Positions 1 through 6,811 of a DNA stretch of 10,855 nt are shown here, piece after piece. The notes beneath the pieces were generated by a model, which saw nothing but the letters and a program-made list of their open reading frames with translations, was not told where the DNA came from and made no database searches. The position numbers and the translations under genes were made by a program. Origin of the DNA: Hydrogenophilales bacterium (GTDB taxonomy: Bacteria; Pseudomonadota; Gammaproteobacteria; Burkholderiales; Thiobacillaceae); contig JAABQE010000237.1 of assembly GCA_011391655.1 (NCBI GenBank), forward strand, positions 1-10,855, written 5' to 3'. Within the stretch, counting starts at the first letter, position 1, and the number at the start of each line of letters is the position of its first letter.

Positions 1-301
1 ACACGACCACATTCTGCTTGGCATCGCGGATCAGCGGTCTGAGCGTGGCAGCGAGCGTATCGAGCGTGACCGGCGTTTGGTTGACGAGTATGCGGCTGTC
101 TCCGGTGAGCGTGAGCGTCAGCGGCTGCTCGATCTTGAGTTTTTCGGCTTGCCCCTGCGGCAGGTTGACCTTGATGGAATCCAGGTTCTGCATCGACAGC
201 GACGCCAGCATGAAGGTGGCGAGCAGAAAGAACATGACGTCGATCATCGGGATGATCTCGATCCGCCCCTTGCGGTAGGTGCGCAGCTTACGGCGCTTCA
301 T
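1..301 (-). CDS. exbD: ExbD/TolR-family biopolymer transport protein (partial, C-terminus off window)
   Basis: About 100 N-terminal residues are visible and the stop lies beyond the left edge. The short basic cytoplasmic start (MKRRKLRTYRKGR) is followed by one transmembrane helix at about residues 16-37 carrying PMIDVMFFLL, where D21 matches the essential helix aspartate of ExbD/TolR. A periplasmic segment follows. Family knowledge: ExbD works with ExbB as an inner-membrane proton channel that energises TonB-type or Tol-type machinery. The start at 301 is supported by an AGGAAGG ribosome site (310-316) 8 bases upstream, and by the 14-base overlap with exbB, which implies coupled translation. 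No tonB is visible. ExbD and TolR cannot be separated from this part alone, but the neighbour looks more like ExbB. Confidence 0.93.
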   Translation of the reverse strand, partial: MKRRKLRTYRKGRIEIIPMIDVMFFLLATFMLASLSMQNLDSIKVNLPQGQAEKLKIEQPLTLTLTGDSRILVNQTPVTLDTLAATLRPLIRDAKQNVVV

Positions 302-935
302 GCGTGCGGCCTTCCTGATCGAGGCGAATGTGGTCGATCAGGCGCGTTCCGAGGCGCTCCATTTCATCCATGGTTTGCGACTGCACGCGCGAAAAGTAAT
401 TGAAGCCGAACAGCGCAATCAACGCGATCAGCAGACCAATCACGGTGGCAACCAGCGCCTGCGCCACGCCGCCGGTCACGCCAGTGGGATTGACGATGCC
501 TTCGCCGCCGATGATCTTGAAGGCATCCATCATGCCTAGCACGGTGCCAACCAGCCCGAGCAGGGGCGCTGCGGTGACGATGGTTTCCAGCACCCACAAC
601 CTGCGGGCAAGCGAGGTCTCGATCAACTGGGCCTCATCGGCCGCGCGTGATTCGGTCCACCACGAAGGATGATGCCGGTTGGAGATCACCACCTCAAAAA
701 ACCGCTTGAAATAGTGGCGGCTGCTCAACCCGGACAGGATTTTTTCCAGATCGGCCCAGGCGAAGCCGTAGGTTTCGACCAGATTCAGCACGTCGCTGGA
801 CAGCCGCGCAAAACGCCAATACAAGACCGCTTTTTCCAGCATGATGGCGAGGGCGATGACGGCCAGCACGGACAAGGGCAGGACGATGAATCCGCCTGAT
901 TTCAATGCCACCCAGCTTTCGTTCAGTTCTTGCAT
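288..935 (-). CDS. exbB: ExbB/TolQ/MotA-family proton channel subunit
   Basis: The protein has 215 residues, normal for short ExbB homologues. It has three transmembrane helices: about 14-34, 118-137 and 157-181, with a large cytoplasmic loop between the first two. T131 (LLGLVGTVLG) and T164 (QALVATVIGLL) are 33 residues apart, the same spacing as the two conserved channel threonines of E. coli ExbB (T148, T181). E34 sits at the end of helix 1. The likely role is the pentameric inner-membrane proton channel with ExbD, driving TonB-dependent uptake or a related envelope process. An AGGAA ribosome site lies about 6 bases before the ATG. It overlaps exbD by 14 bases and is separated from trpS by 212 bases, so it may have its own promoter. 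In many betaproteobacteria exbB-exbD precede lpxK and kdsB, which cannot be seen here. Confidence 0.95.
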   Translation of the reverse strand: MQELNESWVALKSGGFIVLPLSVLAVIALAIMLEKAVLYWRFARLSSDVLNLVETYGFAWADLEKILSGLSSRHYFKRFFEVVISNRHHPSWWTESRAADEAQLIETSLARRLWVLETIVTAAPLLGLVGTVLGMMDAFKIIGGEGIVNPTGVTGGVAQALVATVIGLLIALIALFGFNYFSRVQSQTMDEMERLGTRLIDHIRLDQEGRTHEAP

Positions 936-1147
936 GTTGGATTCCTGCGGAAAGTGCTACGACACGATGGATAGACCGGAACGCTATGACTGCTGCAGCC
1001 GCTCAAGGTTCGGCGCGGGTGTGAGGTGAAGACAAATAGGATTGCAGCAACACGCGGGGAACAAGCGAATAGATTCGGCACCCCGCTGCGGGATCCGGCT
1101 GTTGGACGCATCCAGATGTCAGCCTGCCGAATCCCTCACATGTGGCC
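936..1147. other. trpS-exbB intergenic region
   Basis: This is the longest gene-free gap in the window. It holds the branched inverted repeat at 1072-1133 listed separately. I see no convincing intrinsic terminator for trpS (no hairpin followed by a T run) and no sigma70 promoter for exbB with both boxes at proper spacing. Small open frames across it have no ribosome site and no recognisable product. Confidence 0.6.
1072..1133. repeat. Nested inverted repeat, possible three-way-junction RNA structure
   Basis: GATTCGGCA (1072-1080) and TGCCGAATC (1125-1133) are perfect 9-base inverted copies separated by 44 bases. Inside them lie two smaller hairpins: CCCG-CTG-CGGG just inside the left arm, and GGCTG...CAGCC enclosing TGGA-CGCA-TCCA nearer the right arm. 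Either strand could fold into a 9-bp closing stem with two branches. No T tract follows, so it is not an ordinary terminator. Function is unknown: it could be an RNA processing or stability element between trpS and exbB, or an extragenic palindrome. The pairings were read by eye. Confidence 0.5.
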
Positions 1148-2350
1148 TCAGCCGAAGGTCAGCCCCATCGATTCGCGCACATCGCGCATGGTGTCGCGCG
1201 CCAGTTCCTGTGCCTTTTCGCTGCCGTCGGCGAGGATGTTGCGCACCTGATCCGGATTTTCTTCGTAGAACTGCGCACGTTCGCGGATCGGGGCGAGTTC
1301 GGCCAGCACGGCGTCGATCACCGGCTGTTTGCATTCGAGGCAGCCGATGCCGGCGCTGGTGCAGCCTGCGGTTGCCCACTGACGCACGCTGTCGTCGGAA
1401 TACACCAGATGGAACTGCCACACCGGGCAGTTGGCCGGGTTGCCAGGATCGGTGCGGCGCACGCGCGCGGGATCGGTCGGCATGGTGCGGATTTTCTTCG
1501 TCACCATGTCGGGGTCTTCGCGCAGGGCGATGGTGTTGTTGTACGACTTGGACATTTTCTGGCCGTCGAGCCCCGGCATTTTTGAGGCCGCGGTCAGCAA
1601 GGCTTCGGGCTCGGCGAGAATCATCTTGCCGGAGCCTTCGAGATAACCAAACAGGCGCTCACGGTCGTTCATCGACAGGTTCTGCGCGTCGTTCAGCAGC
1701 GCCTGGGCGGATTCCAGCGCCTCGTCGTCGCCTTTTTCCTGATAGGCGGTGCGGCATTCTTCGTACAGACGAGCTTTTTTCGAGCCGAGCTTTTTGACCG
1801 CCGCGCGCGCCTTGTCCTCGAAGCCGGGTTCGCGGCCATACAAATGGTTGAAGCGGCGGCAGATTTCGCGGGTGAATTCGATGTGCGGCACCTGGTCTTC
1901 GCCGACCGGCACCAGATTGGCGCGGTAGATCAGGATGTCGGCGCTTTGCAGCAAGGGATAGCCGAGGAAGCCATAGGTGGAGAGATCCTTCTCGGAGAGC
2001 TTTTCCTGCTGATCCTTGTAGGTCGGCACGCGTTCGAGCCAGCCGAGCGGCGTCATCATCGACAACAGCAGATGCAGTTCGGCGTGTTCGATCACGCGCG
2101 ACTGCACGAACAGGGTGGTCTGCGCTGGGTCAACGCCAGCGGCCAGCCAGTCGATCACCATGTCGCGCCCGTTGTCCTCGATCGCCTGCGGGCTGTCGTA
2201 ATGCGTGGTCAGCGCATGCCAGTCGGCGACGAAAAACAGGCACTGATATTCGTTCTGCAGATGCAGCCAGTTTTTCAGCACGCCGTGGTAGTGGCCAAGA
2301 TGCAGGCGTCCGGTGGGACGCATGCCGGAAAGTACGCGGTCGGAATACAT
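1148..2350 (-). CDS. trpS: Tryptophanyl-tRNA synthetase with iron-sulfur-type cysteine motif
   Basis: A class I aminoacyl-tRNA synthetase that charges tRNA-Trp in the cytoplasm using ATP. The HIGH-type signature is HLGH (residues 17-20) inside SGMRPTGRLHLGHYHG, and the KMSKS loop is at 265-269. At 400 residues it is longer than the roughly 330-residue E. coli enzyme. The extra length includes a basic and acidic insertion before KMSKS and a longer C-terminal part. C308, C330, C337 and C340 are spaced C-x21-C-x6-C-x2-C, nearly the C-x22-C-x6-C-x2-C set that holds a [4Fe-4S] cluster in Thermotoga maritima TrpRS. The start matches the usual N-terminus, although no clear Shine-Dalgarno is seen. 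It lies 39 bases after the M50 protease gene in the same operon, and that gap holds TTAC-rich short repeats. No trp leader or T-box is visible. Confidence 0.97.
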   Translation of the reverse strand: MYSDRVLSGMRPTGRLHLGHYHGVLKNWLHLQNEYQCLFFVADWHALTTHYDSPQAIEDNGRDMVIDWLAAGVDPAQTTLFVQSRVIEHAELHLLLSMMTPLGWLERVPTYKDQQEKLSEKDLSTYGFLGYPLLQSADILIYRANLVPVGEDQVPHIEFTREICRRFNHLYGREPGFEDKARAAVKKLGSKKARLYEECRTAYQEKGDDEALESAQALLNDAQNLSMNDRERLFGYLEGSGKMILAEPEALLTAASKMPGLDGQKMSKSYNNTIALREDPDMVTKKIRTMPTDPARVRRTDPGNPANCPVWQFHLVYSDDSVRQWATAGCTSAGIGCLECKQPVIDAVLAELAPIRERAQFYEENPDQVRNILADGSEKAQELARDTMRDVRESMGLTFG

Positions 2351-2389
2351 GTGGGTAAGTGGTAAGCAGTAAGGGGTGAGCGGAAAGGG

Positions 2390-3094
2390 TCAGGACAGCA
2401 CGACCTGGATCAGGCCAAGCAGTTGCGGGGTGTCAAGGCCGGTGACAAAAGCGGTCAGGCCGATGAAGATGCTGATGAGCGGCCACATGATGATGCCGAG
2501 GATGCCGCTGAACAGCAGGCCGAGCAGAATGAAGAAGCCATAGGGCTCGATTTTCGAGAAGCTGATCGCCTGCTTCATCGGCAGCAGACTGACCGCGATG
2601 CGCCCGCCGTCGAGCGGCGGCAGCGGGATCAGATTAAGCGACATCAGGATCACATTGATGAACACGCCGGCCGCGCCCATCAACATCAACGGCATGCTGG
2701 CAAACCCGTTGCCCAGCGCGTGCCCCAGCTGGATCATCAACGCCCAGAACACGGCCATGACGAAATTCATACCCGGCCCGGCAGCTGCGACCCACAGCAT
2801 GTCCTGCTTGGGGCGGCGCAGGCGGGCAAAATTGACCGGCACCGGCTTGGCCCAGCCAAACAGGATCGCCCCGCCGCCGAACAATTTACTGGTCAGCAGA
2901 ATCACCAGCGGCACCAGGATGGTCCCGACCGGATCGATGTGCTTGAGCGGGTTGGCGGTGATGCGTCCCAGCGAGGCTGCGGTCATGTCGCCGAAAAAGC
3001 GCGCGACATAGCCGTGCGCGGCTTCATGCAGGGTGATGGCAAAAATCACCGGCAGCGCAAAGATGGCGATTTTCTGGATCAGGGTGAGTTCCAT
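2390..3094 (-). CDS. Small site-2 protease family (M50) membrane metalloprotease
   Basis: A polytopic inner-membrane protein of 234 residues. HEAAH (23-27) in the first helix region supplies zinc ligands H23 and H27 and catalytic E24. It is followed by the family's FGDMTA...GRITANPLKHIDPVGT stretch. The second signature, NLIPLPPLDGG with D162, supplies the third zinc ligand. There is no PDZ domain, so this is the minimal S2P type rather than RseP. Family members cut membrane-embedded substrates, but the substrate here is unknown. The start at 3094 gives a proper first helix. It lies 11 bases after the yciO stop, with no strong ribosome site, so coupled translation is likely. Linkage with trpS and a YciO/Sua5 gene is common in betaproteobacteria, but the functional reason is not known to me. 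Confidence 0.92.
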   Translation of the reverse strand: MELTLIQKIAIFALPVIFAITLHEAAHGYVARFFGDMTAASLGRITANPLKHIDPVGTILVPLVILLTSKLFGGGAILFGWAKPVPVNFARLRRPKQDMLWVAAAGPGMNFVMAVFWALMIQLGHALGNGFASMPLMLMGAAGVFINVILMSLNLIPLPPLDGGRIAVSLLPMKQAISFSKIEPYGFFILLGLLFSGILGIIMWPLISIFIGLTAFVTGLDTPQLLGLIQVVLS

Positions 3095-3105
3095 GTCGGT
3101 TTCGG

Positions 3106-3729
3106 TCAGTCCTCGATATCCGACGTATCACCCTTGCCGTAACGCAACACAACCGGGGTGTCGGTCGTGAGGTCGATCACCGTGGTGGGCGTGAGGCCGC
3201 AGGCGCCGCCGTCAATGACCAGATCGATCTGGTGTTCGAGACGCTCGCGGATTTCCCACGGCTCGGTCAGCGGCACGTCCTCGCCCATCAGCAGCAAGGT
3301 GGACGACAGGATCGGCTCGCCCAGCTCGGCCAGCAGCGCCTGCACGATGGGGTGATCCGGCACGCGCAGACCGATGGTGTCGTGTTTTTTGTGCAACAGC
3401 CGTTTGGGAACTTCGCGGGTGCCGCGCAGGATGAAGGTGTAGGCGCCCGGCGTGTGCGCCTTCAGAAAGCGGAACTGGGTGTTGTCGACCTGGGCATAAC
3501 GCCCCAGTTCGGACAGGTCGCTGCAGATCAGCGTGAGATCGTGGCCGGTGTCGAGTCCGCGCACCGACAGCAGCCGCATCGCGGCCTCCTTGTCGCCGAT
3601 GTGGCAACCGAGCGCATAGCAGGAATCAGTGGGATACACGATGACGCCACCGCGCTTGAGGATGTCGACCGCCTGCTGAATCAGCCTGGGCTGCGGATTC
3701 TCGGCATTGATATTGAAAAATTGCGCCAT
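3106..3729 (-). CDS. yciO: YciO/Sua5/YrdC-family protein
   Basis: A 207-residue protein starting MAQFFNINAENPQPRL, the same N-terminal pattern as E. coli YciO. An open frame continues upstream to 3900, but that extension lies inside the PHP gene and is not family-like, so I start at 3729. The YrdC fold is shown by GGVIVYPTDSCYALGC (YPTDS, 32-36), the HKKHDTIGLRVPDHP nucleotide-binding segment and the PILSSTLLL strand. Sua5/YrdC enzymes make threonylcarbamoyl-AMP for the t6A modification of tRNA. YciO members share the fold, and their physiological role is less clear. The protein has no C-terminal Sua5 domain. It starts 7 bases after the PHP gene stop and 11 bases before the M50 gene. The same PHP-YciO pairing occurs in E. 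coli (yciV-yciO). Confidence 0.92.
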   Translation of the reverse strand: MAQFFNINAENPQPRLIQQAVDILKRGGVIVYPTDSCYALGCHIGDKEAAMRLLSVRGLDTGHDLTLICSDLSELGRYAQVDNTQFRFLKAHTPGAYTFILRGTREVPKRLLHKKHDTIGLRVPDHPIVQALLAELGEPILSSTLLLMGEDVPLTEPWEIRERLEHQIDLVIDGGACGLTPTTVIDLTTDTPVVLRYGKGDTSDIED

Positions 3730-3736
3730 TAAATGC

Positions 3737-4594
3737 TCATGATAAAGATGATTGAGAGACCAGTTCCGGCCAGCCTTGCCACACGGGCTGACAGTAATAC
3801 GGCAAGGCGGGCAGATTGCCAATGTCGATGCCTTCGCCCGGCGCATGAAAATCCGCGCCACGCGAGGCTTTGAAACCAAACGCACGCGCCAGCTCGGCAA
3901 ATTTGCCGTATTCGGATGGATGGTGGCTGCCGGTGATTACTTCGATGCCCTCTCCGCCCAGCGAACGGAAGGCGTCCAGAAACAGGTGCAACTGGCGCGC
4001 AGTGAACGCGTAGCGTCCGGGATGGGCGACCACGGCCATGCCGCCACTGGCACGAATCCAGCCGACCGCGTGGTCCAGCGTGGTCCACTCGTGTTCGACA
4101 TAGCCGGGATGGCCGCTGGTGAGGAATCGTTTGAAGGCGGTGCGGATATCGGATACATGACCCTTGTCTACCAGCCAGCGTGCGAAGTGCGTGCGTCCGA
4201 CCATCTGCTTGTTGACCGCGTAGTCATACGCGCCTTCATAGGCGCCCACGATGCCCGCGCGCGCCAGATCGTCGCCCATGCGCTGGGCACGTTCGATACG
4301 ACCGAGGCGAATGGCATGCAAGCCATCGGCCAGCGCGGGATAGGCAGGGTCGATGCGCAGGCCGACGATGTGCACTGTCTGGCCGCCCCAGCTGACCGAA
4401 ATTTCCACCCCGTTAATCAGCGTCATTCCGAAATCAGCGGCAGCTGCCTGCGCAGACGCCAGACCCGACACATCATCGTGATCGGTCAGCGCAAGCGCAT
4501 GCACGCCGTTGGCAGCGGCGCGCGCAACCACAGCGGCGGGCGACAACACACCATCAGAGACGTTAGAGTGGCAATGCAGATCGATATTGAGCAT
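3737..4594 (-). CDS. rnm: PHP-domain phosphoesterase, RNase AM (YciV/TrpH) type
   Basis: A 285-residue PHP protein, the family's usual length. Metal-binding residues are clear: H7 and H9 in DLHCHS, D14, H39 in LTDHDD, E64 in NGVEIS and H75. Further ligands lie in VVAHPGRY, the GSHHPSEY segment and a C-terminal GADFH. E. coli RNase AM (YciV, also called TrpH) of this family is a Mn-dependent 5'-3' exonuclease that trims 5' ends of rRNAs and small RNA fragments and releases nucleotides from 3',5'-bisphosphates. I infer a similar cytoplasmic role. It is the first gene of the leftward operon with yciO, an M50 protease and trpS. The start is fixed by the MLNIDLHCHS pattern and an in-frame TGA three codons upstream. 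No Shine-Dalgarno is evident. Confidence 0.92.
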   Translation of the reverse strand: MLNIDLHCHSNVSDGVLSPAAVVARAAANGVHALALTDHDDVSGLASAQAAAADFGMTLINGVEISVSWGGQTVHIVGLRIDPAYPALADGLHAIRLGRIERAQRMGDDLARAGIVGAYEGAYDYAVNKQMVGRTHFARWLVDKGHVSDIRTAFKRFLTSGHPGYVEHEWTTLDHAVGWIRASGGMAVVAHPGRYAFTARQLHLFLDAFRSLGGEGIEVITGSHHPSEYGKFAELARAFGFKASRGADFHAPGEGIDIGNLPALPYYCQPVWQGWPELVSQSSLS

Positions 4595-4646
4595 CGATGA
4601 TCAGGTTCGGGGAACCAAGGCCAAAAGCGCTTGGTCAAGAGGGGGA

Positions 4647-4658
4647 ATCATAGCAAAA
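4647..4658 (-). promoter_or_regulatory. Probable extended -10 promoter for the PHP-yciO-M50-trpS operon
   Basis: On the minus strand, TGCTATGAT matches an extended sigma70 -10 (TGnTATAAT, one mismatch); the TATGAT hexamer is at 4647-4652. No good -35 lies 16-18 bases upstream, as expected for an extended -10. Start would be near 4640, leaving a leader of about 45 bases that carries a short 5-bp hairpin (CCAAG...CTTGG, 4615-4634). The gap 4595-4724 separates divergent operons, so it must also hold the yciB promoter. The best plus-strand guess, CAAAAT at 4654-4659, is weak. Confidence 0.5.
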
Positions 4659-4724
4659 TAAGCACCCACCCGAATTGAGCTGCACCAATCAGCCCCCCGA
4701 CGCCCGACCAGAGCCAACGCAATA

Positions 4725-5366
4725 ATGAAAAAAATACTGTTCGATCTGTTCCCCGTCATCATCTTTTTCGTCGCGTATAAAGTAGGCGATGCCAATGCCG
4801 AAGCCTCGCGCGCCTTGATGACCTCGCTCGGTCTCGCCATGAGCGCAACGGAAAAACCCGGCATCTATCTCGCCACCCTGGTCGCCATCATCGCCAGCAT
4901 CGGGCAAATCGGCTGGGTCAAACTGCGTGGCCACGCGGTCGAAACCATGATGTGGGTCAGCCTCGGCATCATTGTCGTGTTCGGTGGTGCCACCTTGTGG
5001 CTGCACGACGAAAGCTTCATCAAGTGGAAGCCGACCGTACTGTACTGGCTGTTTGGCGCCATCATTCTGGGGTCGACCCTGTTCGGCCGCAATGTCATCA
5101 AAGGTCTGATGGGCGCGCAAATGGAACTGCCCGAGGCAGCCTGGAGCCGCATGAACCTGAGTTGGGGTGGATTTTTTGTCTTCATGGGGCTTGCAAATCT
5201 GTTTGTCGCCTTCAACTTCTCGACTGACGACTGGGTCAACTTCAAGCTGTTTGGCAGCATGGGCCTGATGTTTGTGTTCGTGATCGGTCAAAGCATGATG
5301 CTGAACAAGTACCTGGATAAAGCCGATCTGGATAAAGCAGCCATGAACAAGGAAGACAATAAATAA
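4725..5366 (+). CDS. yciB: Inner-membrane septation protein YciB (IspA family)
   Basis: The protein has 213 residues and five or so hydrophobic helices. It starts [19 protein letters not shown], the characteristic opening of YciB, and includes [20 protein letters not shown] and the W..MN.SW.GFF..M...N segment typical of the family. YciB is an inner-membrane protein linked to cell division, elongation and envelope maintenance, and is called intracellular septation protein A in Shigella. Its biochemical activity is not settled. The charged tail ([16 protein letters not shown]) is cytoplasmic-looking. Only a weak GAG lies before the start. It heads the rightward run yciB-yciI-bolA-ppi, and its stop overlaps the next start as TAATG, implying translational coupling. 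Confidence 0.95.
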   Translation: MKKILFDLFPVIIFFVAYKVGDANAEASRALMTSLGLAMSATEKPGIYLATLVAIIASIGQIGWVKLRGHAVETMMWVSLGIIVVFGGATLWLHDESFIKWKPTVLYWLFGAIILGSTLFGRNVIKGLMGAQMELPEAAWSRMNLSWGGFFVFMGLANLFVAFNFSTDDWVNFKLFGSMGLMFVFVIGQSMMLNKYLDKADLDKAAMNKEDNK

Positions 5367-5668
5367 TGCTGTACGCCATCATCGGGCAAGACGTCCCTGA
5401 CAGCCTGGACCAGCGGCTTGCCGCCCGCCCCGCCCACCTGGAACGCCTGCACGCGCTGCAACAGACCGGGCGCTTGCTGCTGGCCGGCCCGTTTCCCGCG
5501 CTCGACAGCAACGACCCCGGCCCCGCCGGCTTCACGGGCAGCCTGATCGTCGCAGAATTCGACTCCCTGGCCACGGCCCAAGCCTGGGCCGATGCCGATC
5601 CCTACATGGCAGCCGGCGTGTATGCCCGCGTCAGCGTGAAACCCTTCAAGAAAGTCTTGCCCGCATGA
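5366..5668 (+). CDS. yciI: YciI-like protein
   Basis: A 100-residue dimeric alpha/beta-barrel family protein starting [17 protein letters not shown]. Family marks are the early [11 protein letters not shown] helix (H24), the [10 protein letters not shown] turn, and [21 protein letters not shown] followed by a final strand. YciI proteins have a conserved His/Asp pocket and are thought to be small enzymes or metabolite-binding proteins. No firm substrate is known, so I assign none. It overlaps yciB by one base (TAATG), with an AAGGAAG ribosome site (5349-5355) 10 bases before the ATG. It overlaps bolA by four bases (ATGA). In E. coli yciI also lies near yciB, beside tonB. Confidence 0.93.
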   Translation: MLYAIIGQDVPDSLDQRLAARPAHLERLHALQQTGRLLLAGPFPALDSNDPGPAGFTGSLIVAEFDSLATAQAWADADPYMAAGVYARVSVKPFKKVLPA

Positions 5669-5928
5669 GTACCGACGCCTTGATTCGCCAACGCCTCAGC
5701 GCACTGGACCCTGAAACCTTCACCCTCGAAGACGAAAGCGCCCAGCACCGGGGGCATGCGGGTGCCGCCTCGGGCGGTGGACATTTCCGTCTCACCATCG
5801 TGTCACCAAAATTTCGTCATCTCTCCACCCTTGCCCGTCACCGGCTGGTCTATGAAGCCATGGGTGAACTCATGCAGCGTGAAATTCACGCGCTGTCGAT
5901 CACTGCTTTAACCCCCGAAGAACTTTAA
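5665..5928 (+). CDS. bolA: BolA-family protein
   Basis: An 87-residue protein with the full BolA fold: an N-terminal helix, [13 protein letters not shown] (loop with H28 and H31), [28 protein letters not shown], and the invariant histidine in REIHALSI (H75). BolA proteins pair with monothiol glutaredoxins around a bridging [2Fe-2S] cluster and affect iron handling, morphology and biofilm formation. There is no cysteine, so any cluster ligands would be histidines. A glycine-rich loop (AGAASGGG, about residues 32-39) replaces the usual short turn. The ATGA overlap with yciI and absence of a strong ribosome site suggest coupled translation. The next gene starts 11 bases on. Confidence 0.94.
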   Translation: MSTDALIRQRLSALDPETFTLEDESAQHRGHAGAASGGGHFRLTIVSPKFRHLSTLARHRLVYEAMGELMQREIHALSITALTPEEL

Positions 5929-5939
5929 AAGGAAACCCA

Positions 5940-6755
5940 ATGCGCGTTGCCCTACTCCCTGGTTTGATCATGCTGGCGCTGTCCCCGCTGGCGCTGGCAC
6001 AAGCACCGGCCGCCGCTCCAGCCCCTACTGCGGCGGCTGCCAACAAACCGCTGGCGGTGGTCAATGGCAAGCCCATCCCCGCCTTGTACGGCGAACTGGT
6101 AAAAGGCCAAATGGCACAAGGCCAGCCCGACTCACCGCAACTTGACGCCCGTGTGCGCGAGTCGCTGATCAACCTGGAACTGCTGTCGCGCGCCGCCATG
6201 GACAAGGGGTTGGAGAAAGACCCCCGCGTGGCCGCCACGCTGAATATCGGTCGCATGGATCAACTGGCCAAGGCGTATCTGGAAGACTATGTCAAAGCGC
6301 ATCCGATCACCGATGCCGAAATCCAGGCGACGTATGACAAGGCAAAAGCCGAAGCCGTGGAACCGGAATACCTTGCGCATCACATCCTGGTGAAAACCGA
6401 AGCAGAAGCCAAGAAACTGATTGCCGACCTGGGCAAAAAAGCCAAGTTCGACGATCTGGCGAAGAAATACTCCAAAGACCCTGGCTCAGCCAAAAATGGC
6501 GGCGCGCTTGACTGGTCCGATCGCCGTGCGTTTGTGCCCGAATTCTCCGATACGCTGGCAGGCCTGAAGAAGGGCGAAACAACCAAAACACCGGTGAAAA
6601 CGCAGTTCGGCTACCATATCATTCGACTCGACGACACGCGCAAGCCGCAGATCCCGCCGCTTGATACCGTGCGTGGCGAGATCGTCAAGCAATTGCAGCA
6701 GCAGCGCGTCCGCGATGCCATTGCAGCTGCACGTGCCAGTGCAAAAATCGAATAA
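5940..6755 (+). CDS. Periplasmic parvulin-type peptidyl-prolyl isomerase (PpiC/SurA-like chaperone)
   Basis: A 271-residue secreted protein. A signal peptide (residues 1 to about 20, ending LALA before QAP) has no lipobox cysteine. An Ala/Pro linker leads to an N-terminal SurA-like helical segment (VVNGKPIPALYGELV, then LINLELLSRAAMDKGLEKDP). One parvulin domain spans about 143-232: HHILVKTEAEAKKLI, FDDLAKKYSKDPGSAKNGG, DWSDRRAFVPEF and the closing FGYHIIRLDD. These proteins speed proline isomerisation and help fold outer-membrane proteins. A C-terminal basic and Gln-rich helix follows. A strong AAGGAA ribosome site lies 5 bases before the ATG. It is the fourth gene of the yciB run, and hfq follows after a 56-base gap with a GC hairpin. 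Confidence 0.94.
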   Translation: MRVALLPGLIMLALSPLALAQAPAAAPAPTAAAANKPLAVVNGKPIPALYGELVKGQMAQGQPDSPQLDARVRESLINLELLSRAAMDKGLEKDPRVAATLNIGRMDQLAKAYLEDYVKAHPITDAEIQATYDKAKAEAVEPEYLAHHILVKTEAEAKKLIADLGKKAKFDDLAKKYSKDPGSAKNGGALDWSDRRAFVPEFSDTLAGLKKGETTKTPVKTQFGYHIIRLDDTRKPQIPPLDTVRGEIVKQLQQQRVRDAIAAARASAKIE

Positions 6756-6772
6756 ATTGCTAATAATATTAA

Positions 6773-6789
6773 GCGGGGCGTCGCCCCGC
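6773..6789 (+). promoter_or_regulatory. GC hairpin between the isomerase gene and hfq
   Basis: GCGGGGC-GTC-GCCCCGC forms a perfect 7-bp stem with a three-base loop, just before the hfq ribosome site. An AT-rich stretch (AATAATATTAA) precedes it, and no T tract follows on the plus strand. It is therefore not a standard terminator for the isomerase gene. It could limit readthrough, block 3' exonucleases, or be part of the hfq leader. A TAATAT -10-like box (6764-6769) lacks a good -35. Confidence 0.5.
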
Positions 6790-6811
6790 CAACATCAGAC
6801 AGGGAGCCATC

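Noticed and set aside
923..1111. 62-codon minus-strand frame in the trpS-exbB gap
   Set aside because: It has no ribosome site and no recognisable domain, and it runs into the start of exbB out of frame.
1042..1797. 251-codon plus-strand frame opposite trpS
   Set aside because: Its Arg/Cys-rich composition is typical of the antisense of GC-rich coding DNA, and trpS on the other strand is certain.
2351..2389. TTAC-rich short repeats before trpS as a trp leader or T-box
   Set aside because: The gap is only 39 bases, with no leader peptide rich in Trp codons and no T-box core.
2423..3142. 239-codon plus-strand frame opposite the M50 gene
   Set aside because: The Gln/Asp/His-rich composition is what antisense to membrane-protein codons gives; no family resemblance.
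3730..3900. Upstream extension of the yciO reading frame by 57 residues
   Set aside because: It overlaps the PHP gene, is arginine-rich and unlike the family; MAQFFNINAENPQPRL at 3729 is the usual YciO start.
3752..4600. 282-codon plus-strand frame opposite the PHP gene
   Set aside because: It mirrors the PHP gene exactly, and the PHP metal-binding motifs are on the minus strand.
4615..4634. CCAAG...CTTGG hairpin in the PHP leader as a regulatory RNA
   Set aside because: Only five pairs with mismatches inside; too weak to claim as a switch or attenuator.
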